DNA of 64,000 nucleotides from UBA10649 sp963700745 (GTDB lineage Bacteria > Actinomycetota > Actinomycetes > S36-B12): the NCBI GenBank assembly GCA_963700745.1, contig CAVOYT010000009.1:186001-250000 (forward strand). The letters run 5' to 3'. The notes under the pieces were generated by a model. That model was not told the DNA's origin. It was given only the letters and a program-made list of their open reading frames with translations, and searched no databases. The position numbers and the translations under genes were made by a program. Of the stretch, positions 1 through 9,223 are shown in pieces; positions within the stretch are counted from its first letter, which is position 1, and each line of letters opens with the position of its first letter.

Positions 1-23
1 TCGTGACGTAGTTCCTCCGACGG

Positions 24-37
24 GTGACGAACGGCCC
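24..37. promoter_or_regulatory. DosR-like box upstream of hydrogenase operon
   Basis: The 14-mer GTGACGAACGGCCC differs at two positions from the core GGGACNNNNGTCCC of the DosR/DevR palindrome (family consensus TTSGGGACTWWAGTCCCSAA). It ends 55 bases before the hyhB start, almost the same distance as the better box before the universal stress gene at 47924. Group 3b hydrogenase of Mycobacterium is known to be hypoxia-regulated, which makes the site plausible. A single weak match, so only suggestive by itself. Confidence 0.35.
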
Positions 38-92
38 TATCGGGCGCTTGCTCCGCGAAAATACGCTGGCGGCACTGCCGCTGGAGGTGCCC

Positions 93-1236
93 ATGACAAC
101 GGGCGAGATGCTCGATCTCGCGGGCTTGCAGTCCCTCATCGACACCCTGAGGAGTCGCGGCTACCGAGTCATCGCCCCCACACTTCGCGACGGGGCACTC
201 GTCCTGGCGGAGATCTCGAGTCTCGAACGAACTGCCTCGTGGAATCGGGGACGAGCAGGAGGCCGGGCGCTACCGGACGCATGACCGAGGCGACGAGGTG
301 CTGTTCGGGTTCGCCAACACCGCGCAGTCCGCGAAGCCGGTCCTGTTCCCAGCCGACGAGCGGTTGTGGCGCGGCATCCGGACGGGAACCGAGTTCGAGG
401 TGTCCCCCGAGGAGCCGGACGCCGCGCCCGTCGCCCTGCTCGGGGTTCGAGGCTGCGATCTGGCCGCGATCGGCATCCATGACACCGTCCTGCTCGGCCG
501 GGGCGCCATCGACGCGCAGTACGCGACGAGGCGGGCCGACAGCCTCCTGATCGCCGTCACCTGCGGGACACCGGCCGCAACGTGCTTCTGCTCCTCCATG
601 GGCACGGGCCCCAAGCCGGGCGAGGGCGCCGACCTGACCCTGACCGAGCTGCTCGACGACGACGGCCACCGATTCCTCGTCGAGACGGGAACGCCGGCGG
701 GTGCGGACGTCCTCGCGGGGCTGACCACCGTTGCGGCCACCCCCGACGACCAGGCCGCGGCGGACACCGTGGTGGCCTCGGCGACGGCGCAGATGGTCCG
801 GGAGATGCGAACCGACGACTTGCGCGACCTGCTCTTCGCCAGTGCGGAGAGCCCCCGGTGGGACGACGTGGCCACCCGCTGCCTGGCGTGCACGAACTGC
901 ACGATGGTGTGCCCGACCTGCTTCTGCACATCGGTCGAGGACGTCAGCGACCTGTCCGGTGACGTCGACGAGCGTCACCGCGTGTGGGACTCCTGCTTCT
1001 CGCTGGAGTACTCGCGGCTGCACGGTGGCGCGGTTCGCACCTCGACGAGCGCGCGCTACCGGCAGTGGCTCACGCACAAGTTGGCCGCATGGACGGAGCA
1101 GTTCGGGATGTCCGGCTGCGTGGGCTGCGGGCGCTGCATCACCTGGTGCCCGGCAGCCATCGACCTGACCGTGGAGGTCGCGGCTCTGCGGAACGAGGCA
1201 GAGCACGCGTCGAGCACGTCGAGCACGAGTCGCTAG
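93..1236 (+). CDS. hyhB: Group 3b [NiFe] hydrogenase iron-sulfur subunit (HyhB/sulfhydrogenase beta)
   Basis: Cytoplasmic Fe-S electron-transfer subunit expected to pass electrons between the [NiFe] core (HyhS/HyhL) and the flavin subunit HyhG of an NADP-coupled hydrogenase. About 380 aa. The ATG at 93 has GGAGG five bases upstream, so it is preferred to the earlier in-frame ATG at 24. Two ferredoxin-type cysteine groups are visible: CLACTNCTMVCPTCFC near codon 267 and CVGCGRCITWCP near codon 340. A one-base frameshift near 240 joins RGYRVIAPTLRDGALVL to GIGDEQEAGRYR; both pieces match the family, so an indel error is likely. The stop overlaps the GGAGG of the next gene, as expected for an operon. 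Confidence 0.85.
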
Positions 1237-1245
1237 GAGGACCAC

Positions 1246-1708
1246 ATGCGCACCCTCACCGAGTACCTGCCGGAGCACCCGTTCTTCGCTGGCCTGGACT
1301 GCCGCGGCGATGGACCTCATGGTCGGCTGCGCGCAGAACGTGCACTTCCGGGAGGGGGACGTCCTGTTCCGCACGGGGACACCGGCGGACACCTTCTACG
1401 TCATCCGCCACGGCCGGGTCACCCTCGAGGTCCACGACCCCCGCCGTCAGACGATGGTCGTCGCGACCTTGGGCGACGGCGAGGTCGCCGGCTGGTCCTG
1501 GCTGGTGCCGCCGTACCGGTGGATGTTCGACGCACGCGCGATCTCCGAGGTGAGTGCCGTGGCGTTCGACGGTGCGTGCCTGCGCGGAAAGTGCGACCAG
1601 GATCCGGTACTCGGCTATGCGCTCATGCAGCGCGTCGCCCAGGTGATGTACGAGCGCCTGCAGGACGCGCGCATCCGCCTGCTCGACATGTACGGGGACG
1701 CCTCGTGA
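1246..1708 (+). CDS. Cyclic nucleotide-binding domain protein in hydrogenase operon
   Basis: Small (about 153 aa) single-domain protein of the cNMP-binding fold. The ATG at 1246 follows GGAGG. The N-terminal MRTLTEYLPEHPFFAGL and the body starting MDLMVGCAQNVHFREGDVLF lie in different frames, joined near 1300. The phosphate-binding-cassette strands are recognisable (EGDVLFRTGTPADTFYVIRHG; then GDGEVAGWSWLVPPYRW), but the classical GE-x-AL-x-R arginine region is replaced by GEVAGWSWL, so the ligand may not be cAMP. There is no HTH domain, so it is not a CRP-type regulator. It sits inside the hydrogenase operon between hyhB and hyhG, suggesting a sensory or allosteric role there; this is inference. 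Confidence 0.8.
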
Positions 1709-2569
1709 ACATGGCTTCCATGACAGGGCAGGTCCAGGACGTGTCGACCGATCCGATGATTCCCCGGGCGTTCGGGATCGTGAACACGCGTCTGGACACC
1801 CGGGACACCGTGACCCTGGCCCTCGAGCCGATCGACGGTCCACCCCTGGTCCACCGGGCCGGGCAGTTCACGATGCTGCATGCCTTCGGCGTCGGCGAGG
1901 TCCCGATCTCGATCTGCGGCGACCCCACCCGGCCCGGGCCGCTGCTGCACACCATCCGCGACGTCGGGGGTGTGACGCATGCGCTGGTGACCTCGCCGCC
2001 GGGCACGATGATCGGCGTCCGCGGCCCATTCGGGACCGGCTGGGACGTCGCCGATGGCATGGGCGGCGACATCGTCATCGTGACGGGTGGGATCGGACTC
2101 GCACCCCTGCGCCCAGCGATCCTGGAAGTGGTGTCCCGGCGATCCGACTACAACCGCGTGGTGCTGCTGTACGGGGCACGCTCCCCCGAGGACATCCTGT
2201 TCGGGGACGACATGTCGACGTGGGCCGAGCAGTACGACATCGAGGTCGAGGTGACCGTCGACTACGGCCCGCCGAGCTGGACCGGACGGGTCGGACTTGG
2301 TCACCACCCTGGTCGGTCGGGCGGGCTTCGACCCGCTGCACAGCCTGGCCCTGGTGTGCGGGCCCGAGGTGATGATGCGGTACGCCGCCATGGCGCTGAT
2401 GGACCGCGGCGTGCCGGCGTCCCGCGTCCGCTTGTCGATGGAGCGCAACATGAAGTGCGGCGTGGGCCTGTGCGGACACTGCCAGATGCGCGAACTGTTC
2501 CTCTGCGTCGACGGCCCGGTGCTCGGCTACGACCGGCTCGCCCCCTTGATGGACGTCCGGGAGTTGTGA
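1705..2569 (+). CDS. hyhG: Group 3b [NiFe] hydrogenase FAD/NAD(P)-binding subunit (HyhG, gamma)
   Basis: Ferredoxin-NADP+ reductase-type subunit that exchanges electrons with NAD(P)H. About 288 aa. The GTG at 1705 overlaps the previous stop (GTGA); ATG 1711 is an alternative. Visible features: flavin-domain HRAGQFTMLHAFGVGEVPIS, nucleotide-binding IVTGGIGLAPLRPAI and LYGARSPEDILF, and the C-terminal [2Fe-2S] group CGVGLCGHCQMRELFLC, all typical of the sulfhydrogenase gamma/dihydroorotate dehydrogenase PyrK type. One frameshift near 2290 separates the NAD domain from its last strand (VTTLVGRAGFDPLHSLALVCGPE). The stop overlaps the start of hyhS (TGATG). Confidence 0.85.
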
Positions 2570-3351
2570 TGGCCGAGAACCCGACCCTGGCCGTGTGGAA
2601 GTTCGCCTCCTGCGACGGCTGCCAGTTGACCTTGCTCAACTGCGAGGAGGAACTGCTGGCGGTCGCCGAGCGGGTGACGGTCGCGTACTTCCCCGAGGCC
2701 ACCCGCGCCGTGGTCGACGGCCCCTATGACATCAGCCTCGTCGAGGGCTCGATCACGACACCGGCAGACGCCGAGCGCATCCAGCAGGTCCGGGCCGTTT
2801 CGGGCCAGCTGATCACGATCGGCGCCTGCGCGACGGCCGGCGGCATCCAGGCCCTGCGCAACTTCTCGGACGTCACGGAATTCATGTCCGTCGTGTACGC
2901 CCATCCCGAGTACCTCGCGACCCTGGACCGCTCCACACCGATCTCAGCCCACGTCACCGTGGACTTCCAGCTGCGCGGCTGCCCGATCGACAAGCACCAG
3001 CTGCTCGAGGTGCTGGCCGCCCTGCTGCAGGGCCGCAAGCCGCGGATCCCGTCGTACAGCGTCTGCGTCGAGTGCAAGCGGCGAGGCACCACCTGCGTAG
3101 CGGTGGCTCACGGCCAACCGTGCCTGGGGCCGGTGACCCAGGCCGGGTGCGGGGCGCTGTGCCCGACCTTCAACCGCGGCTGCTACGGGTGCTTCGGGCC
3201 GAACGACACCCCGAACACCGGTTCGCTGGCCGACCGCCTGCGGACGGATGGCATGACCGAGACCGAGGTGATGCGCTTCTTCCGGACGTTCAACGCCGGC
3301 GCCGAGGCGTTCCGGGTGGAGAGCAGCACACATGAGCAGGTGACGTCGTGA
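2569..3351 (+). CDS. hyhS: Group 3b [NiFe] hydrogenase small subunit (HyhS, delta)
   Basis: Fe-S small subunit that carries electrons away from the NiFe site. Intact, 260 aa, no frameshift. The proximal-cluster cysteines are seen in FASCDGCQLTLLNCEEELL, IGACATAGGIQAL and LRGCPIDKHQLLE; further cysteines for the medial and distal clusters lie in VCVECKRRGTTC, CLGPVTQAGCGALCP and CYGCFGP. There is no Tat signal, which agrees with a cytoplasmic group 3 enzyme. ATG 2569 overlaps the hyhG stop, and its own stop overlaps the GTG of hyhL, so translation of G-S-L is probably coupled. Confidence 0.92.
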   Translation: MAENPTLAVWKFASCDGCQLTLLNCEEELLAVAERVTVAYFPEATRAVVDGPYDISLVEGSITTPADAERIQQVRAVSGQLITIGACATAGGIQALRNFSDVTEFMSVVYAHPEYLATLDRSTPISAHVTVDFQLRGCPIDKHQLLEVLAALLQGRKPRIPSYSVCVECKRRGTTCVAVAHGQPCLGPVTQAGCGALCPTFNRGCYGCFGPNDTPNTGSLADRLRTDGMTETEVMRFFRTFNAGAEAFRVESSTHEQVTS

Positions 3352-4653
3352 CCCACAAGATGACCTCTGGCAGCCAGGTGCTGTCCGTCGAGATGCTGGC
3401 CCGGGTGGAGGGCGAGGGCGGCATGCACGTCCACGTCCAGGACGGCGAGGTCCAGGACGTCGAGCTGCGGATCTTCGAGCCGCCCCGCTTCTTCGAGGCG
3501 TTCCTGCGTGGGCGGTCCTACACCGAGCCACCGGACATCACCGCACGCATCTGCGGGATCTGCCCGGTGGCCTACCAGATGAGCTCGTGCCTGGCCATCG
3601 AGGACGCCTGCGGGGTGACCGTGCCCGACGAGATCCGGCACCTGCGCCGACTCCTGTACTGCGGGGAGTGGATCGAGAGTCACGCCCTGCACATCTTCTT
3701 CCTGCACGCCCCGGACCTGCTGGGCTACGACGGCGCCATCGAGATGGCCCGGGACCACCGGGAGCTCGTGGAGCTGGCCCTGCGGATGAAGCGCGCAGGC
3801 AACGACCTGATGACAGCGGTCGGCGGGCGGGCCGTGCATCCGGTCAACGTGCGCGTCGGCGGCTTCCATCGACTGCCGACTCACGACGAGCTGGCGGAGC
3901 AGCGTCCGCAATTGGTCGCCGCCCGCGAGGAGGCGATCGCCGCAGTCGCGATCGTCTCGGGCTTCGAGTTCCCCGACTTCGAGCAGCCCTACCTGTATCT
4001 GTCCTTGAACTCCGAGCACGGCTATCCGATGGAGTCGGGTTCCCTGGTGACCACCGCGGGCCTGACCGCACCGGTGCGGGCCTTCGGGGAGCACGTCGTC
4101 GAGACAGCATGTGGCGCACTCGAACGCCCTGCACTCGACGTTCGACGACGACCTCTACGTCGTCGGCCCGTTGGCCCGGTACAGCCTCAACTTCGCGTCA
4201 CTGTCGCCCCTCGCGCGCGAGTGCGCTGAGGCCGGCGGCCTCGGGCCCACGTGCCGCAATCCGTTCCAATCGATCGTCGTTCGCACCGTGGAACTGATCT
4301 ACGCCCTCGACGAGGCGATCCGGCTGATCGACGGCTGGCACGGCGCCCCCGTGGCGGCAGTGCCGGTCCCCGCGCGTGCAGGGGTTGGCCACGGCGCTAC
4401 CGAGGCCCCCCGGGGACTGCTCTACCACCGCTACGAGATCGACGACGCGGGGACGATCCTCGACGCGCAGATCGTCCCACCGACCGCCCAGAATCAGCCG
4501 GCAATCGAGGCCGACCTGAAGGCGTTCGTGCAGGCAAACCTGCACCTGTCGCACGAGGAACTCACCCGTCAGTGCGAACTCGCGATCCGCACCTACGATC
4601 CGTGCATCTCGTGTGCGACCCACTTCCTGGACCTGCAGGTGGAGCACCTGTGA
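3348..4653 (+). CDS. hyhL: Group 3b [NiFe] hydrogenase large subunit (HyhL, alpha)
   Basis: Catalytic NiFe subunit. About 434 aa across one frameshift near 4105. Both nickel-binding cysteine pairs are present: RICGICPVAYQ in the N-terminal half and DPCISCATHFLDLQVEHL at the end. Only short residues follow the second pair, and these are the peptide removed by the maturation protease encoded next. GTG 3348 overlaps the hyhS stop. The frameshift joins FGEHVVET to MAHSNALHSTFDDDLYVVG, both normal large-subunit sequence, so the gene is probably whole in the organism. Spacing and overlaps indicate one transcript from hyhB to the protease. Confidence 0.9.
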
Positions 4654-4656
4654 CCG

Positions 4657-5170
4657 ATGCCGCCGACCAGGGTCGTTGGCGAGCGCTGGGCGCTGGTCGT
4701 CGGACTCGGATCCATCGATCGAGGCGACGACGCGATCGGCCCGGTGGTCGCCGCACGCGTCGACGCTGCGGTGACCGCGTCCGGACTGGCCGGGGTGCGT
4801 GTCATCGTCCACGAGGACCCGACCGCGCTGGTGGAGGAGATGGCGGACTCCGAGGTGACGGTCATCGTCGACGCCATGCGGTCCGGGGCGCCCGCCGGCA
4901 CCGTGACCCTGCACGAGGCGGGCCGGGACGAACCTGCGCTATCCGCACGGACTGTCGACCGGTCCGGCAGGGACCCACGGCCTTGGACTTGCCGCGGCTA
5001 TCGAGCTGGCACGGGCGCTGGACCGCCTGCCGACCCGAGTCGTGGTGGTCGGCATCGAGGCCGTCGATTTCGAACACGGTCAAGCACCGTCCGTCCCGGT
5101 CATGAATGCGGTGCCGCGGGCCGTCGAGGCGATCCTGGAGACCCTGGGGGTCGCCGCAGGCTCGTCCTAG
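4657..5170 (+). CDS. Hydrogenase maturation protease (HybD/HyhD family)
   Basis: Endopeptidase that cleaves the C-terminal tail of the large subunit after nickel insertion. About 170 aa, usual for the family. The N-terminal VVGLGSIDRGDDAIGPVVA is the family signature (glycine loop followed by the acidic nickel-binding residue), and DSEVTVIVDAMRSGAPAG supplies the second acidic site. A frameshift near 4935 leads into PHGLSTGPAGTHGLGLA, which contains the conserved histidine region, then VVVVGIEAVDFEHGQAPS. Start ATG 4657 lies three bases after hyhL; a GTG at 4650 overlaps hyhL but reads out of frame. The stop shares a CTAG with the convergent lipoprotein gene. Confidence 0.85.
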
Positions 5171-5739
5171 GAGGCGGCCGGCGAGGCCGAGGCCGGCGGT
5201 ACCGGGGTTCCGCACATGCCGAGCACCTTCCCGGCCGACGACTGCAGCAACGCGTGGTCGGCCTCAGTCGAGGTGGTCAGTTCCTCACTGGCGGCCTTCA
5301 CCTCGGCGGAGTCCTCCTCGGCGCCAGCCGCCATGAGCTCGATGATCGCCCCGTACTTGCCCACCGCACGCTGATTGGCGGCAGCCTCGTCGGGGTTGAT
5401 GAACTCCAGCTCCGATGCCGAGGCCCACAGCTCGCCGAACCGGTCGAGAACGGTCAGGGCCGTCGTCGCCTTCTCCGGGCTTGTTCCCGCGTCGGCGAGC
5501 ACGCTGGTGATGTTCGCGTACGCCGTGCACCACTGCTCGACGGGATCTCCGACCGCCGACGGGAGGGGAAGTGCCTCGAGCTCGGACGGGGCTGCCGACG
5601 GCAACTCGGACGGCAACGCGGACGCGGCAGCCGCAGGGGCCGATTCAGTGGCGGCGGACTGGGCCGCCGAGTTGCAGCCGGTGGCACCGACGAGTGCCAG
5701 ACCGAGGACGCCAGCGAGGAACAGACGGCCATCCTTCAT
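5167..5739 (-). CDS. Putative lipoprotein, function unknown
   Basis: 190 aa. ATG at 5739 gives MKDGRLFLAGVLGLALVGATGC, a signal peptide with lipobox VGATGC, so it should be anchored outside the membrane. A low-complexity Ala/Ser/Pro/Glu linker (about residues 25-60) is followed by a predicted helical domain with three cysteines in total (the lipid Cys, CTAYANITSV and MCGTPVPP). It is convergent with the hydrogenase protease and divergent from the copper ATPase gene, with 84 bases between the two starts. I do not recognise the domain. Confidence 0.7.
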   Translation of the reverse strand: MKDGRLFLAGVLGLALVGATGCNSAAQSAATESAPAAAASALPSELPSAAPSELEALPLPSAVGDPVEQWCTAYANITSVLADAGTSPEKATTALTVLDRFGELWASASELEFINPDEAAANQRAVGKYGAIIELMAAGAEEDSAEVKAASEELTTSTEADHALLQSSAGKVLGMCGTPVPPASASPAAS

Positions 5740-5823
5740 GCGTTGCACACTACGCCGACACCCGGATGCACAGTGGCACGTGGCCGCCGGCACGCCTACC
5801 ATCGGCGTAGAAGGGCAGGGCTG

Positions 5824-7019
5824 ATGAGCGTCGACAGCACCGAGGCTGGCCAGAGCGTCGATCTGGCCGTGATCGGCATGACCTGCTCCTCCTGCGCTGG
5901 CCGCATCGAGCGCAAGCTCAACAAGATGGAGGGCGTCTCCGCCTCCGTCAACTACGCCACAGAGACCGCGCGCGTCCAGTTCGCCGACTCCATCACCCTC
6001 GAAGAGCTCCTCAAGACCGTGCACGACACGGGGTACGAGGCGCTCCCGCCCGGGCCGCCCAAGCCGCCCGTCGTGATCGGTGAGCCGGAGGGCGACGACC
6101 GGTCGGCCGCCGAGATCGCCGGCGATGAGGAGGTGGCCAATCTCAGGAGCCGGTTCTGGGGCTCGTTCTGGCTCGCCCTCCCCGTCGTCCTGTTCTCGAT
6201 GATCCCGGCGCTCCAGTTCAACTTCTGGCAGTGGTGGTGCTTCGCTCTCGCGAGCATCGTGGTGTTCTGGGGCGCATGGCCCTTCCATCGAGCGGCCTTG
6301 AAGTCCCTTAGGCACGGCACGGCCACCATGGACACGCTTATCAGCGTCGGCTGCCTGGCGGCCTACACGCTGGAGCGTCTGGGCGCTGTTCTTCGGCGGA
6401 GCCGGCATCGCCGACTACAGCATGTCCGACAGCCTGATTCCGTCGTTCGAGAGCCAGGCGGCCACGCTGGCCATGCCCAACGTCTACTTCGAGGTTGCCG
6501 CTGCCGTTCCGGTGTTCATCCTCGCGGGTCGGTGGTTCGAGGCCCGTGCCAAGCGTCGATCCGGCGCCGCCCTGAGGGCGCTGATGCACATGGGCGCCAA
6601 GGAGGCCACCATCCTGCGCGGTGGAACCGAGGTGCGAGTGCCGATCGAGGAGCTCGCCGTGGGCGACCAGTTCGTCGTGAAGCCTGGAGAGCGCATCGCC
6701 ACGGACGGGACCGTGGTCGAGGGCCGGAGCGCCGTCGATGAGTCCATGCTCACTGGGGAGTCGGTGCCTGTCGAGGTGGAGCCCGGCTCCGAGGTCGACC
6801 GGCGCCACCATCAACACCGACGGTCGGTTGATCGTCGAGGCCCGCCGCGTGGGTGGCGACACCAAGCTCGCCCAGATCGCCACCCTCGTGACGGACGCCC
6901 AGTCGGGCAAGGCCCCCGTGCAACGCCTCGCGGACCAGATCTCTGCGGTGTTCGTCCCCGCCGTGATGCTGATCTCGCTGGCCACGCTGATCGGCTGGCT
7001 CTGGGTCGGCAGTCAGTAG
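5824..7019 (+). CDS. Copper P1B-type ATPase, N-terminal half (HMA, MA-M3, A domain)
   Basis: First half of a CopA-type copper exporter, about 397 aa. It starts MSVDSTEAGQ after AAGGGCAGGG. The heavy-metal-associated domain has GMTCSSCAGRIERKL. Transmembrane helices follow (WGSFWLALPVVLFSMIP, WWCFALASIVVFWGAWPF and others), then the actuator domain with the phosphatase loop SMLTGESVPVEVEPG, and finally helix M3 (VFVPAVMLISLATLIGWLWV). The reading frame stops at 7019 just after M3. The phosphorylation domain and the CPC helix are absent from this strand and are found convergently on the minus strand (7037-8789). Two small frameshifts near 6400 and 6798. See findings for the split. Confidence 0.85.
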
Positions 7020-7036
7020 TACCGGGTCGGCCGAGA

Positions 7037-8789
7037 TCAGACGTGAGCTGCCGTAGCGGCTCGCGGGGCGGTGGACCGAGCGGCCCGTGCGAGTGACGAG
7101 TTCACCGACCGGAAGCGACGCAGGCGCAGGCTGTTGGCGACGACGAAGACCGAGGACAGGGCCATGGCGAGCCCCGCCAGCAGCGGGTTCAGGAGGCCCA
7201 GGGCGGCCAGCGGGATCATGCAGATGTTGTAGGCGAACGCCCAGAAGAGGTTCCCCCGGATCGTGCCGAGCGTCTTGCGCGACAGGCGGATCGCGTCGAC
7301 GGCGGCGAGCAGGTCGGCGCGGATGAGGGTGAGGTCGCTGGCCTCGACTGTGACGTCGGAGCCGCTGCCCATCGCGATCGCCGAGATCGGCCTGCACGAG
7401 GGCGGCCGCGTCGTTGACTCCGTCGCCCACCATCGCGACGGACTTGCCCTCGGCCTGAAGCGCCTTCACGACGTCGAGCTTGTCGGCGGGGAGCACCTCG
7501 GCAATGACCTTCGTGATGCCCACTTCCTCGGCGACCGCGCGGGCCGTCCTCTCGTTGTCGCCGCTGACGAGGATCGGTTCGATGCCCATCCGCCGGAACT
7601 CGGCGATGGCAGCCTTGCTCGTCGGGCGCACTGAGTCCGAGACGGCGACGGCGCCGCGCCATTCACCGCCCCAGACCACGGCCACCACGGTTGCCCCTCG
7701 CGATTCCCACTGCGAGACGAAGTCATCGAGCCAGGGTGCGCCCTCGAGCGTCAGGCCCGAGCTCGAGGTGATCCAGCCGGGACGGCCGACGTGGACGAGG
7801 TGCCCGTCGACGCGGCCGCTGACACCGAGTCCCCGCTCGTTGCGGAAGTCGAGCACGGGAGGGACGTCATCGTCCGTTCTCGCCTTCGCCGACACCGCGA
7901 TGGCTCGCGCCACGGGGTGCTCGCTCGCGTTCTCGACGGCGCCGGCCATCACCATGAGCTCGAGCTCGGTGACGCCGTGCGCGGCCACATCGGCGATCTT
8001 CATCCGGCCACTGGTGATCGTGCCGGTCTTGTCGAGAACGATCGTGTCGATCCGGCGGGTCCGCTCAAGGATCTCAGGTCCGCGAATGAGGATGCCCATC
8101 TGCGCGCCGCGGCCGGTGCCGACCAGCAGCGCGGTCGGCGTGGCCAACCCCAGGGCGCAGGGGCAGGCGATGATCAGCACGGCAACCGCGGCTGCGAAGG
8201 CGGCCTGCACGCTGTAGAGCTTGCTTGTCGCTTCGTTGACGCCGGTGGTCATGGACTCAGGCGACATGGCCTCAGGGCTCAGGTCGATGCCGGCGATACC
8301 GGTCATGCCCATGCTCATGCCACTGCCGCTGTCGATCCCCTCCCCGCCATCGACGGTGACCGTGACCTGGGTTGCGGTGATGAAGGCGCCGGCCTTGCTG
8401 AACTGAGCGACCACGAGGAAGGACGCGAAGTCGGCGGGCATCCTGACCACGACCTTCGGGTCGTCGTCCACCCCCAAGGTGACCGTCGGCTCGATCCCGT
8501 TCGGGGTCACGAACCCGATCGTCGAGTCGCTGGCCTCGACGCGGATGAGATCGTCCGAGGCAAGGTCGGCCTCCTGCCCGTCCTCGCGCACGTAGATGAG
8601 GTTGATCGTCACGTCGTCGCCCGGCTCCCCGATCGGGAACTCCGGGTCGAAACGGACTGCGATGGCGTCGTAGGGCCCCCAGGCCGCCGCGGGCGACGCG
8701 GTCGCAAGCAGGGCGGCGGCCAGCGCGGCGATGGCGGTGAGGAGAACCAGCATCCCGTGCGCCAGCAGCAGGCGACGCTGGTCGCTCAC
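7037..8789 (-). CDS. Secreted domain joined to copper P1B-type ATPase C-terminal half (M4-M6, P/N domains)
   Basis: Starts best at GTG 8789, giving VSDQRRLLLAHGMLVLLTAI and a signal peptide ending SPAAA. Residues about 35-150 form a beta-rich, probably extracytoplasmic domain (DAIAVRFDPEFPIGEPGDDV ... TATQVTVTVDGG) that I do not recognise. A Met-rich stretch follows (SGMSMGMTG, EAMSPESM). From SVQAAF (near 8213) it is standard CopA: metal-binding helix IIACPCALGLATPTALLVG, DKTGTITSG, ENASEHPVARAIA, GDGVNDAAAL, and the last two helices. A frameshift lies near 7375. With the plus-strand half it makes one complete transporter of normal length. It is divergent from the multicopper oxidase at 9224. 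Confidence 0.8.
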
Positions 8790-9030
8790 TGCTGGCCGGT
8801 AGCGCACCCTCGACTCGCCGCCCTTCACCTCTATATGTGGTGCCGTTCGATATGTGTGCGTCTCGTGTCGTGCCGTCCGCACCTGAGTCCGAGGGTCGAC
8901 CGTGGCCAGGCGCCTGGCTCAGGAGTCGAGCATACGCACGGGATCGGCACAGTCGCGATCCCTCGTGGCAGCGGCCCCGCATGGTCCTCCGGTCCGGTGG
9001 TTAGCGAGAGGTAAAGGTCTGACCAACTCC

Positions 9031-9044
9031 GGGACTTTGGTCAC
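9031..9044. promoter_or_regulatory. DosR-like box upstream of first multicopper oxidase
   Basis: GGGACTTTGGTCAC differs at two positions from GGGACTTTAGTCCC, the DosR/DevR core. It lies in the 434-base divergent region between the copper-ATPase gene (start 8789) and the oxidase (start 9224). It begins 47 bases before the CsoR-like palindrome, exactly as in the second oxidase promoter. Apart from these two sites, the region holds a conserved block GACCGCTGGAGCCAAT (near 9149), also present before the second oxidase; I see no gene in it. Confidence 0.5.
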
Positions 9045-9077
9045 TTGTCCGTGCCTTTGCCCATCACGACGATAGAG

Positions 9078-9092
9078 ATACCCGGGGGGGTA
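9078..9092. promoter_or_regulatory. CsoR-like copper operator upstream of first multicopper oxidase
   Basis: ATACCC-GGGG-GGGTA: an inverted repeat TACCC/GGGTA around a four-base centre, the form reported for copper-sensing repressor CsoR operators in actinobacteria. It sits about 130 bases before the oxidase start and between two divergent copper-related genes, so it could serve both. It is repeated before the second oxidase. No csoR gene is present in the window. Confidence 0.55.
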
Positions 9093-9223
9093 GGAAGTCA
9101 CGTGGGTACTCCACGAGCCGCCGCCGGCGCCAGAAAGTATCGGCTAGACCGCTGGAGCCAATCCAGACGCCGGCGGAGAATACATGACTCGGGGTTGGTC
9201 ATGAAGCAGCTCGGGGGTTCGTC

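Noticed and set aside
1246..3351. Apparent 701-residue protein spanning three hydrogenase genes
   Set aside because: It is read-through created by frameshifts; only the part from 2569 (small subunit) and the middle of HyhG are real in that frame.
5740..5823. CTACCATCGGCGTAG before the copper ATPase as a CsoR site
   Set aside because: Lacks the TACCC/GGGTA arms and overlaps the start of the lipoprotein leader; not supported.
4657..6741. Apparent 694-residue protein from hydrogenase protease to copper ATPase
   Set aside because: The middle part is the antisense of the lipoprotein at 5167-5739; both ends belong to separate genes with own ribosome sites.
6750..7370. Extension of the minus-strand ATPase frame past 7372 towards 6750
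   Set aside because: After GDGVNDAAAL the frame becomes Arg/Pro-rich; the family sequence continues in another frame (MGSGSDVTVEASDLTLI) to the stop at 7037.
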